Source of the DNA: JAQWUY01 sp049615605
Lineage (GTDB): Bacteria; Pseudomonadota; Alphaproteobacteria; JAQWUY01
Direction of reading: 5' to 3'
DNA length: 9,086 nt
NCBI GenBank assembly: GCA_049615605.1
Contig: JBMZFW010000046.1
Span: forward strand, 1-9,086
Shown: positions 1 through 6,523 of the stretch, piece after piece
Numbering within the stretch: the stretch's first letter is position 1
Layout: the number at the start of each line of letters is the position of its first letter
Program-made: the position numbers and the translations under genes
Notes under the pieces: generated by a model
The model's database searches: none
The model's input: the letters and a program-made list of their open reading frames with translations, nothing else
Told to the model about the DNA's origin: nothing

Positions 1-20
1 CCCTTAAAATAAGACTCTTC

Positions 21-49
21 TTGACATAAAAAAGAATCTATACTAGGTT
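21..49 (+). promoter_or_regulatory. possible promoter for the rimP-nusA-infB operon
   Basis: A perfect TTGACA box lies at 21-26. The best -10 match, TATACT at 39-44, is only 12 bases downstream, too close for a standard pairing. A 17-base spacer instead reaches TAGGTT at 44-49, which matches the -10 consensus at three of six positions. A start in the low 50s would give a leader of about 55 bases that contains the terminator-like hairpin. The position, just upstream of the first operon gene, favours a real promoter, but the exact pairing is unresolved. No coding sequence is apparent in 1-107. Confidence 0.4.
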
Positions 50-73
50 GTCCTTAACTTAGATAGAAATTTT

Positions 74-105
74 AAGGTGGATTTGTTCTCAAATCCGCCT
101 TTTTT
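74..105 (+). terminator. terminator-like hairpin in the rimP leader (probable attenuator)
   Basis: Bases 74-85 pair with 90-101 as a 12-bp stem containing one G-U pair and closed by a TTCT loop. The stem is followed by an unbroken T-run at 100-105. This is the form of a rho-independent terminator. It lies 2 bases before the rimP ATG, after a possible promoter and with no upstream gene in view, so it could act as a conditional attenuator of the whole operon. It could instead terminate an upstream transcript. Terminator-like rimP leaders are known in enterobacteria; applying that idea here is inference from position and shape only. Confidence 0.75.
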
Positions 106-107
106 AT

Positions 108-629
108 ATGGTAAATGAAATGACAAGTGTAACTGATAATGTTAAAGAAATAATTACCCCAAGCCTTGAAGACATTGGCTTATGGGTGGTAAGCGTTCGT
201 ATGATGGGTGGGGCAGAAATGCCAACACTTCAAATTATGATTGACCGCATTAACGGTACGCTTGTTGATGTAAAAGATTGTGAAAAAGCATCGGATATTA
301 TTGATGCGATTTTAGATGTAGAAGACCCAATTACATCGGCATACAATCTGGAAGTTTCAACGCCGGGTATTGACCGCCCACTAGTGCGTGAACAAGATTG
401 GGAAAAATTTGTTGGATTTGAAGCAAAAGCGGAATTGAAAAATCCAACAGAAACTGGTCGTCGTCGTTATCGTGGAATTATCAAAGGTTTCAAAGATGCG
501 GTAATTACAATGGAAGTTGATAATGAAGACGAACAAATTGATTTTAATAATATTCAATTTGCCAAACTTATTTTAAGTGATGAGCTAATGGAATTTTGTA
601 AAAAAGAAGTAGAAGCAATAAATAGTTAA
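108..629 (+). CDS. rimP: ribosome maturation factor RimP
   Basis: RimP is a cytoplasmic 30S assembly factor acting in early S12-related maturation of the small subunit. The 173-residue product has the two expected parts. The N-terminal alpha/beta domain (about 1-90) includes PTLQIMIDR and the family signature STPGIDRPL at residues 84-92. An Sm-like C-terminal domain (about 95-170) contains GRRRYRGIIKGF. The start is uncertain: ATG 108 follows a terminator T-run by two bases, and ATG 120 (protein beginning MTSVTD) fits the usual RimP N-terminus as well. Neither has a Shine-Dalgarno sequence at normal distance; the purine-rich AAGGTGG at 74-80 is too far away and sits in the hairpin stem. It is the first operon gene, 28 bases before nusA, the usual alphaproteobacterial arrangement. 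Confidence 0.96.
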   Translation: MVNEMTSVTDNVKEIITPSLEDIGLWVVSVRMMGGAEMPTLQIMIDRINGTLVDVKDCEKASDIIDAILDVEDPITSAYNLEVSTPGIDRPLVREQDWEKFVGFEAKAELKNPTETGRRRYRGIIKGFKDAVITMEVDNEDEQIDFNNIQFAKLILSDELMEFCKKEVEAINS

Positions 630-657
630 ATTTTATAATTTTTAAGGAGTAATAAAA

Positions 658-2202
658 ATGGAACAATCTATTCGTACAGACATGCTTACAATCGCAAGCA
701 CAGTTGCCCGTGAAAAAGGCATTGAAATAGAACAAGTAATTGAAGCACTTGAAAGCGCAATTCAAAAAGCGGCTGCTTCAAGATACGGTTTAGAATTTGA
801 TATTCGCGCGAAAATCAATCGTGATAATGGTTCAGTTGACCTTGCAAGATTCACAGAAGTTGTTGCAAATGATGATGAACTTGAAAACGAAATGACACAG
901 ATTACTCTTGCTGGTGCGAAAGTTTCACACCCTGGTTTATCAGTTGGCGAATTCATTATTGATGAATTACCACCAATTGAATTTGGTCGTATTGCGGCAC
1001 AAACGGCGAAACAAGTTATCGTACAAAAAGTTCGTGACGCTGAACGCGAAAGACAATATGAATCTTATAAAGACAGAGTTGGCGAAATCTTAACTGGTAC
1101 AGTTAAGCGTGTTGAATACAATTCAATCACTGTTGACCTTGGTATGGCAGAAGCCGTTATGTTACGCGAAGAATCTATGGGTCGTGAACAATTACGCCGT
1201 GGTGACAGAGTTCGTGCTTATCTTTATGATGTTCGTCGTGAACAACGCGGTCCACAAATTTTTGTAAGCCGTACACACCCACAATTCCTTGTTGCATTAT
1301 TTAAGCAAGAAGTTCCAGAAATTGAAGAAGGTACAATTGAAATCCTTAATGTTGCCCGTGACCCAGGTTCGCGTGCAAAAATGTGTGTTCGTGCAAACGA
1401 AACAGGTATGGATCCAGTTGGTTCTTGTGTTGGTATGCGTGGTTCACGTGTTCAACAGGTTGTATCTGAATTACTAGGTGAAAAGATTGACATTATTGAA
1501 TACATTGACAATCAACAAATGTTAATTAAAAAGGCATTACAACCAGCAGAAGTTTCACAAGTAATCATTGATGAAATGACTGGTAAAGCAGAAGTAGTAG
1601 TTGACGAAAGCCAACTTTCACTTGCAATTGGTCGTCGTGGTCAAAATGTTCGCCTTGCAAGTCAAATGTTAAAAATTGACTTAGACATTATCACAGAAGA
1701 AGAGTCACAAAAACGCAACGAAGAAAAATACAAAGTTCGTTCTGAAATCTTCCAATCTGTACTTGGTGTTGACGATGTAATGGCAAGACTATTAGTACAA
1801 GAAGGCTTTACTTCGGTTGAAGACTTTGCAATGATTCATGTTGATGAATTAATGGAAATTGAAGGCATCACTGAAACAGTGGCAACTTCATTACAAGAAA
1901 AAGCAAAAGCCCACATTGAAAAAGAAGCAAAAGAAGTTGAAAAGACTATTAAGGAATTAAAAGTTGAACAAGACTTAATTGACTTTATCGGTGGTGGCAT
2001 TGCCATTGTAAACTTAGCGAAAAACGATGTTAAGTCATTAGAAGACCTAGCTGACTTAGCCGCTGATGAATTACAAGAATTCCTTGCTGATTTAGGTATC
2101 ACAGAAGACGAAGCTGCAAACATTATTATGCAAGCACGTGAATCTGCGGGTTGGTTTGATGACGAACCATCTGAAGAAACAACAGAAGAAGCTGGGGAAT
2201 AA
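658..2202 (+). CDS. nusA: transcription termination/antitermination factor NusA
   Basis: NusA binds RNA polymerase and nascent RNA, modulates pausing and intrinsic termination, and takes part in antitermination complexes at rRNA operons. In the 514-residue protein I see the N-terminal RNA-polymerase-binding domain (about 1-135). An S1 domain follows (about 142-207, from GEILTGTVKRVEYNSITVDLG). KH1 has its GMRG loop at 259-262 and KH2 its GRRG loop at 325-328. Two C-terminal acidic/helix-hairpin-helix repeats follow (about 370-430 and 440-500), the second ending in GWFDDE before an acidic tail. The two repeats match proteobacterial NusA and are absent from the shorter Firmicute form. A strong AAGGAG at 644-649, 8 bases before the ATG, fixes the start. 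Leucine is encoded mainly by TTA and CTT and I saw no TTG, which suggests high expression. Confidence 0.99.
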   Translation: MEQSIRTDMLTIASTVAREKGIEIEQVIEALESAIQKAAASRYGLEFDIRAKINRDNGSVDLARFTEVVANDDELENEMTQITLAGAKVSHPGLSVGEFIIDELPPIEFGRIAAQTAKQVIVQKVRDAERERQYESYKDRVGEILTGTVKRVEYNSITVDLGMAEAVMLREESMGREQLRRGDRVRAYLYDVRREQRGPQIFVSRTHPQFLVALFKQEVPEIEEGTIEILNVARDPGSRAKMCVRANETGMDPVGSCVGMRGSRVQQVVSELLGEKIDIIEYIDNQQMLIKKALQPAEVSQVIIDEMTGKAEVVVDESQLSLAIGRRGQNVRLASQMLKIDLDIITEEESQKRNEEKYKVRSEIFQSVLGVDDVMARLLVQEGFTSVEDFAMIHVDELMEIEGITETVATSLQEKAKAHIEKEAKEVEKTIKELKVEQDLIDFIGGGIAIVNLAKNDVKSLEDLADLAADELQEFLADLGITEDEAANIIMQARESAGWFDDEPSEETTEEAGE

Positions 2203-2237
2203 TTAAAGTAATATAAATTACAGGTGGGGTATCATAA

Positions 2238-2819
2238 ATGGAAAAAGAAAATTCTTTAACCCGCTGTTGTTTAGTTAATCGCAAGGTTTTACCAACAACA
2301 GAAATGATACGCTTTGTAGTATCCCCTGATAATAAGGTTATACCTGATATTAAGGGGACACTTCCTGGCAGGGGAATGTGGATTGAATGTAATCCAAATT
2401 CAATTGCCAAGGCGATAAAGGGAAATTTATTTTCTAAGTCGGCAAAAAAATCTGTAAATGTTGATGCTGATTTATTGGAATTAACAGAAAAGTTATTACG
2501 AAAAAGAATTATTGAACATATTTCATTGGCACGCCGAAGTGGCAACGGAATAAATGGATTTGAAAAGGTAAAGGAATTATTAAAATCAGGCGAATGCCAC
2601 TTGGTATTTTTATCAAACGCACAAAGCGACAGTTCGGAAAAACTTATCGGTATGTGCAAAATGTTGGAATTACCATTTTATACTGTACTTAGCATTGATG
2701 ACTTAAGCCAGATTATGGCGGGTGAAAATGTAAACTATGCAGGGATAAAAAAATGTGGTATATCAAATGTGATTAATACAGAGGCAACTAAATTAAGTAT
2801 GCTTATTGACGGAGAATAA
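2238..2819 (+). CDS. ylxR: YlxR-type RNA-binding protein: DUF448 fused to an L7Ae-like domain
   Basis: This 193-residue protein carries an N-terminal DUF448/YlxR domain (about 5-85) with RCCLVNRKVLP, MIRFVVSPD and the diagnostic LPGRGMWI. An L7Ae/L30e-like RNA-binding region follows (about 90-190), beginning near ISLARRSGNGINGFEKV, a typical GLARRAG-like motif. Stand-alone YlxR in Bacillus is about 90 residues and has been reported as an RNase P modulator (RnpM). The long two-domain form between nusA and infB is typical of Alphaproteobacteria. Its RNA target here is unknown; binding to RNase P RNA or rRNA is inference. AGGTGG at 2222-2227, 10 bases before the ATG, supports the start. Codon use is more relaxed than in nusA or infB (TTG leucines, AGG and CGA arginines), consistent with lower expression. 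Confidence 0.93.
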   Translation: MEKENSLTRCCLVNRKVLPTTEMIRFVVSPDNKVIPDIKGTLPGRGMWIECNPNSIAKAIKGNLFSKSAKKSVNVDADLLELTEKLLRKRIIEHISLARRSGNGINGFEKVKELLKSGECHLVFLSNAQSDSSEKLIGMCKMLELPFYTVLSIDDLSQIMAGENVNYAGIKKCGISNVINTEATKLSMLIDGE

Positions 2820-2825
2820 ATTGGA

Positions 2826-5213
2826 ATGAGTGACGATAAAACAAAAAAACCATTATCTATTGGCGGTAAATTAATCGGCGGTAAACCATTAACGATTGGT
2901 GGCTTAGGTATTGGTGCGAAAAAATCACCAGCTAAAAAATCATCAGCACCTGATGCTTCTGATGCGGAAATCAAACGCAAAAAAGAAATATTGGAAAAGG
3001 CTGGCGATGTATCTGAAAAACTTCGCCTTGAAGCAGAAGAAGCAGAATTACGCGCGAAAAAGCGTGTTGAAGAACAAGCAAAACGCGATGCTGAATTAAA
3101 AGAGCTTGCGAAAAAATCTGAAGAAAAAAATAAACAATCTGATAGAAAACCAGAACCAAAATCTGAATCAAAATCAGATGCTCCGCAAATGGTTGAACCT
3201 GTACAAGTTCAAACAACAAAGCACGCTGGTAAAACCGAAGAAAAAACAGAAGAAAAAGCAAAACAGCCAAAGAAAACTAAAAAAGGCGAACCAGAGCGCC
3301 GTCAAAAATCAAAACTTACTGTTGTTGATGCCTTGGCTGAATCTGATGACGATTTTGAAATTCCATCGGGTCCATCACTTGCAAGTATTAAGCGTCGCCG
3401 TGAAAAAGAAAAAATCAAAGCGCGTGAAGCACTTACAAGCCAAGAAAAAATTATCCGTGATGTGGTAATCCCTGAAACAATCACTGTTGGTGATTTGGCA
3501 AACCGTATGGCGGAAAGAACAGCCGATGTAATCAAAGAATTAATGAAGCTTGGCGTTATGGCAAATTCAAGCCAATCTATTGATGCCGATACAGCGGAAT
3601 TAATCGTAACTGAATTTGGTCACAAATTTAACCGCGTTGCGGAAAGTGATTTGGAAGACGAATTATTCAAAGACGAAGAAGACGCACCAGAAACACTTGA
3701 ATCACGCGCACCTGTTGTGACAATTATGGGTCACGTTGACCACGGTAAAACATCATTACTTGATGCACTTCGTGAAACAGATGTGGTAAGCGGTGAAGCC
3801 GGCGGTATTACACAGCACATTGGTGCATACAATGTGACACTTAAAAGCGGTCGTTCAATTTCATTCCTTGATACACCAGGTCACGAAGCATTCACACAAA
3901 TGCGTCAAAGGGGTGCAAATGTAACCGATGTTGTTGTACTTGTTGTTGCGGCAAACGATGGCATAATGCCACAAACGATTGAAGCAATCAGTCACGCCCA
4001 AGCAGCAGAAGTTCCAATCATTGTTGCAATTAATAAAATTGATGTGGAAGGTGCGGATCCAAACCGCGTACAAACACAATTACTAGAACACGGCGTACAA
4101 ACGGAAAACTTTGGCGGTGATGTTCTTGCGGTGGAAGTATCTGCAAAACAACGCAATAACCTTGATAAATTGGAAGACGCTATTTTATTACAAGCAGATA
4201 TGCTTGAATTAAAAGCCAATCCAAATGCCAACCCACGCGGTACAGTGGTTGAAGCAAAAATGGAAAAAGGTCGCGGTTCAGTTGCAACTGTATTAATTCA
4301 AAAAGGTACACTTAAAATTGGTCAAATCTTTGTGGCGGGTACACAATGGGGTCGTGTAAGGTCTATTGTAAACGACAAAGGTAAAAACCAAAAAGACGCC
4401 CACCCATCATTACCGGTTGAGGTACTTGGTTGGAACGGCACACCACAAGCCGGCGATGAATTTATCGTTGTTGAAAACGAAGCCCAAGCAAGGGAAATTA
4501 CGGAATACCGTGAAAAGAAAGAACTAGCCGAGAGAAACACTATTTCTGCATCAAAAGGTTCAGTGGAAGATATCTTTGCACAAATCAAACAAGGTGAAAT
4601 TAAAGAACTTCCAATGATTATTAAAGCCGATACACAAGGTTCGGTTGAAGCAATCAAAGGTTCTGTATCAAAGTTTGATAACGATGAAATTAAAGTTAAA
4701 ATTATTCACGCAGGTACTGGTGGTGTAACTGAATCTGATGTAAGCCTTGCTTCGTCAATGAACGGTTTAATCTTTGGTTTTAATGTTCGTGCCAATGCAC
4801 AAGCCCGTGACCTAGCGGAAAAAGAAGGTCAAGATATTCGTTACTATTCAATTATCTATGATTTAATTGATGATGTTAAGGGAATGTTAAGCGGTATGTT
4901 AGCCCCAGAGATTAGCGAAGAATTAATTGGCTATGCGGAAATTCGTCAAGTATTCAAAGTTTCAAAACTTGGTAATATTGCCGGTTGTTATGTAACAGAC
5001 GGTACGGTTAAACGCGGTGCAGGTGTTCGTATTTTACGCGATGATGTGGTAATTTATGAAGGTTCACTTAAACAATTAAAGCGTGAAAAAGACGATGCTA
5101 AGGAAGTAAAACAAAACTACGAATGTGGTATGATGTTTGAAAACTATGACGATATTAAAGAAGGCGATATCGTTGAATGCTTTGAGAAAGTGGAAACTAA
5201 ACGCGAGCTGTAA
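2826..5213 (+). CDS. infB: translation initiation factor IF-2
   Basis: IF-2 is the GTPase that brings fMet-tRNA to the 30S subunit and promotes 50S joining. The 795-residue protein starts with a highly charged Lys/Glu/Ala-rich region (1 to about 210) and an IF2-N domain (about 215-270). The G domain has G1 GHVDHGKT at 302-309, G3 DTPGH at 349-353, G4 NKID at 403-406 and G5 SAK at 439-441. Domain II (about 470-560), domain III (about 575-690, with IIKADTQGSVEAI) and the initiator-tRNA-binding C-terminal domain (about 695-790, with YECGMMFENYDDIKEGD) follow. All nucleotide-binding residues are present. It is shorter than E. coli IF-2 (890), as expected for a variable N-terminus. GGAG at 2811-2814, inside the end of ylxR, is the probable ribosome site (11-base spacing). 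The gap to ylxR is 6 bases, so the two are probably translationally coupled. Confidence 0.99.
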   Translation: MSDDKTKKPLSIGGKLIGGKPLTIGGLGIGAKKSPAKKSSAPDASDAEIKRKKEILEKAGDVSEKLRLEAEEAELRAKKRVEEQAKRDAELKELAKKSEEKNKQSDRKPEPKSESKSDAPQMVEPVQVQTTKHAGKTEEKTEEKAKQPKKTKKGEPERRQKSKLTVVDALAESDDDFEIPSGPSLASIKRRREKEKIKAREALTSQEKIIRDVVIPETITVGDLANRMAERTADVIKELMKLGVMANSSQSIDADTAELIVTEFGHKFNRVAESDLEDELFKDEEDAPETLESRAPVVTIMGHVDHGKTSLLDALRETDVVSGEAGGITQHIGAYNVTLKSGRSISFLDTPGHEAFTQMRQRGANVTDVVVLVVAANDGIMPQTIEAISHAQAAEVPIIVAINKIDVEGADPNRVQTQLLEHGVQTENFGGDVLAVEVSAKQRNNLDKLEDAILLQADMLELKANPNANPRGTVVEAKMEKGRGSVATVLIQKGTLKIGQIFVAGTQWGRVRSIVNDKGKNQKDAHPSLPVEVLGWNGTPQAGDEFIVVENEAQAREITEYREKKELAERNTISASKGSVEDIFAQIKQGEIKELPMIIKADTQGSVEAIKGSVSKFDNDEIKVKIIHAGTGGVTESDVSLASSMNGLIFGFNVRANAQARDLAEKEGQDIRYYSIIYDLIDDVKGMLSGMLAPEISEELIGYAEIRQVFKVSKLGNIAGCYVTDGTVKRGAGVRILRDDVVIYEGSLKQLKREKDDAKEVKQNYECGMMFENYDDIKEGDIVECFEKVETKREL

Positions 5214-5218
5214 TTGCA

Positions 5219-5602
5219 ATGACTAAAAACCGTGCAGGAAAACCACCATCACAACGCCAACTAAGGGTTGGTGAACAAGTAAGACAAGCAATCAGTGATA
5301 TGCTTCGTCGTGGTGATATTTATGACCCTGAATTAAACAGCGTATCGGTTACAATTACCGAAGTTTCAATTTCACCTGACCTTAAAAATGCGGTTGCCTA
5401 TGCGGTGCCACTTGGCAATGACGATGGGGAAAATATTATCAAAGCATTAAACAGAAATTCAAGCCAATTTAAACATTACATTGCAAAAAATATTGATTTA
5501 AGAGCACACCCAAGAATAAGTTTTAAATTGGATACGGCATTTGATTATGCCGAAGAAATCACCCACTTATTAAACAAAGCAAAACAAGATGGGCAAGAAT
5601 AA
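5219..5602 (+). CDS. rbfA: 30S ribosome-binding factor RbfA
   Basis: RbfA is a small KH-like protein that binds the immature 30S subunit near the 5' helix of 16S rRNA and is needed for its late processing and for cold adaptation. The 127-residue product has the usual RVGEQVRQAISDMLRRG opening helix, the core strand VSVTITEVSISPDLKNA, and the closing helices SSQFKHYIAKNIDLRAHPRISF. It is full length for the family. The ATG is 5 bases after the infB stop and has no recognisable Shine-Dalgarno sequence, so translation probably depends on ribosomes ending infB. Its last 14 bases overlap truB. Confidence 0.97.
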   Translation: MTKNRAGKPPSQRQLRVGEQVRQAISDMLRRGDIYDPELNSVSVTITEVSISPDLKNAVAYAVPLGNDDGENIIKALNRNSSQFKHYIAKNIDLRAHPRISFKLDTAFDYAEEITHLLNKAKQDGQE

Positions 5603-6518
5603 AAAAGGTCTGGACATAGACGGCTGGGTAATCATTGATAAACCCGAAGGCATCGGTTCAACACCAATCGTTTCAAAAGTAAGACGCGGACTTAACGCAA
5701 ACAAGGCGGGGCACGCTGGCACCCTTGACCCATTTGCAAGCGGGATATTACCAATCGCATTGGGACTTGGTACAAAGACAATTCAATTCATTCAAGATGC
5801 GGAAAAAGAATATACTTTCACTGTTCAATTTGGCAAGACAACTGATACTTTGGATACGGAAGGTATTGAAACTGATAAAACAGAATCAATTCCAACAGAA
5901 GCAATGATTCTTGAAACATTACCAAAATTTATTGGAAAAATTAAACAAATACCACCCGCATACAGTGCCATTAAAATTGATGGTAAAAGGGCTTATGATT
6001 TGGCAAGGGCAGGCGAAGAAGTGGAAATTCCAGAACGGGAAGTTGACATTAAAGAATTGGAATTTTTAGGCTGGGAATCAAAGGATTCCGCCAATTTCAG
6101 GGTACTTTGTGGCAAAGGCACTTATGTGCGAACGCTTGGTGCTGATATGGCAAAAGCAATGGGAAGTTTGGGTTATTTAACTGCACTTCGCAGAACCCGT
6201 GTTGGTATGTATGATTTAAAAAGTGCAATAACACTTGCAAATTTTGAAAAAATAATACATAAAGACTTTGAAATTGATGATGTTGTGTTATCAATTGAGT
6301 CTTCACTGGCTGGTATCCCGGTGTTGACTGTCGCGGACAGAAAGGCTGGCAAGTTTCAATCTGGTCAAACTTTTGGGGGTTCGCATCTTGGCGATTATGC
6401 TGACTATGATATTATAGTCGTTGCCACAACCACACATATTTACGGCTTTGGTCGTGTTGTTGATGGGGTTGTAAAATCGGTAAGAGTATTTAATAACCCG
6501 GTACCAAAAAAAGGATAA
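5589..6518 (+). CDS. truB: tRNA pseudouridine(55) synthase TruB
   Basis: TruB converts U55 in the T-loop of nearly all tRNAs to pseudouridine and also aids tRNA folding. The 309-residue protein has the catalytic motif GHAGTLDPFASGILPI with aspartate D47 (E. coli D48). It also has DKPEG with K18, the stacking tyrosine Y75 in KEYTFTVQFG (E. coli Y76), and KGTYVRT with R181, so all key active-site residues are present. The C-terminal part (about 240-309) is the less conserved tail seen in proteobacterial enzymes. The start lies inside rbfA in another frame (14-base overlap) with no clear Shine-Dalgarno sequence. It is the only start giving the normal N-terminus before DIDGWVIIDKP, so re-initiation after rbfA is likely. 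TTG leucines and AGG arginines suggest moderate expression. Confidence 0.98.
   Translation: MGKNKKGLDIDGWVIIDKPEGIGSTPIVSKVRRGLNANKAGHAGTLDPFASGILPIALGLGTKTIQFIQDAEKEYTFTVQFGKTTDTLDTEGIETDKTESIPTEAMILETLPKFIGKIKQIPPAYSAIKIDGKRAYDLARAGEEVEIPEREVDIKELEFLGWESKDSANFRVLCGKGTYVRTLGADMAKAMGSLGYLTALRRTRVGMYDLKSAITLANFEKIIHKDFEIDDVVLSIESSLAGIPVLTVADRKAGKFQSGQTFGGSHLGDYADYDIIVVATTTHIYGFGRVVDGVVKSVRVFNNPVPKKG
6388..6415 (+). promoter_or_regulatory. possible internal promoter for rpsO within truB
   Basis: TTGGCG (6388-6393, four of six consensus positions) is followed after 16 bases by TATTAT (6410-6415, five of six). The site would start transcripts about 100 bases before rpsO. In several bacteria rpsO has its own promoter in or just after truB, which gives the position some weight. 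The bases also encode normal TruB residues and the genome is AT-rich, so chance is a serious alternative. Confidence 0.22.
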
Positions 6519-6523
6519 AAGAA

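Noticed and set aside
1..107. tail of an upstream gene or a tRNA in the first 107 bases
   Set aside because: All three forward frames close early, no tRNA-like cloverleaf or CCA end is visible, and the stretch is better explained as an operon leader.
634..639. TATAAT between rimP and nusA as a nusA promoter
   Set aside because: No -35-like hexamer lies 15-19 bases upstream, and the 28-base gap is AT-rich, so a chance match is more likely; co-transcription with rimP explains nusA.
2208..2221. Small hairpin GTAAT-ATAA-ATTAC between nusA and ylxR
   Set aside because: Only five mostly A-T pairs and no T-run; too weak to call a terminator or a regulatory structure, although it sits next to the ylxR ribosome site.
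2126..2659. A 177-codon open frame on the minus strand opposite the nusA end and ylxR
   Set aside because: It lies antisense to two well-supported genes, has no recognisable domain, and its composition is what the reverse of their codon use would give.
3106..3468. A 120-codon + strand frame rich in Lys, Asn and Gln inside infB
   Set aside because: It is the shifted reading of the Lys/Glu-rich N-terminal region of IF-2; low complexity keeps stop codons away.
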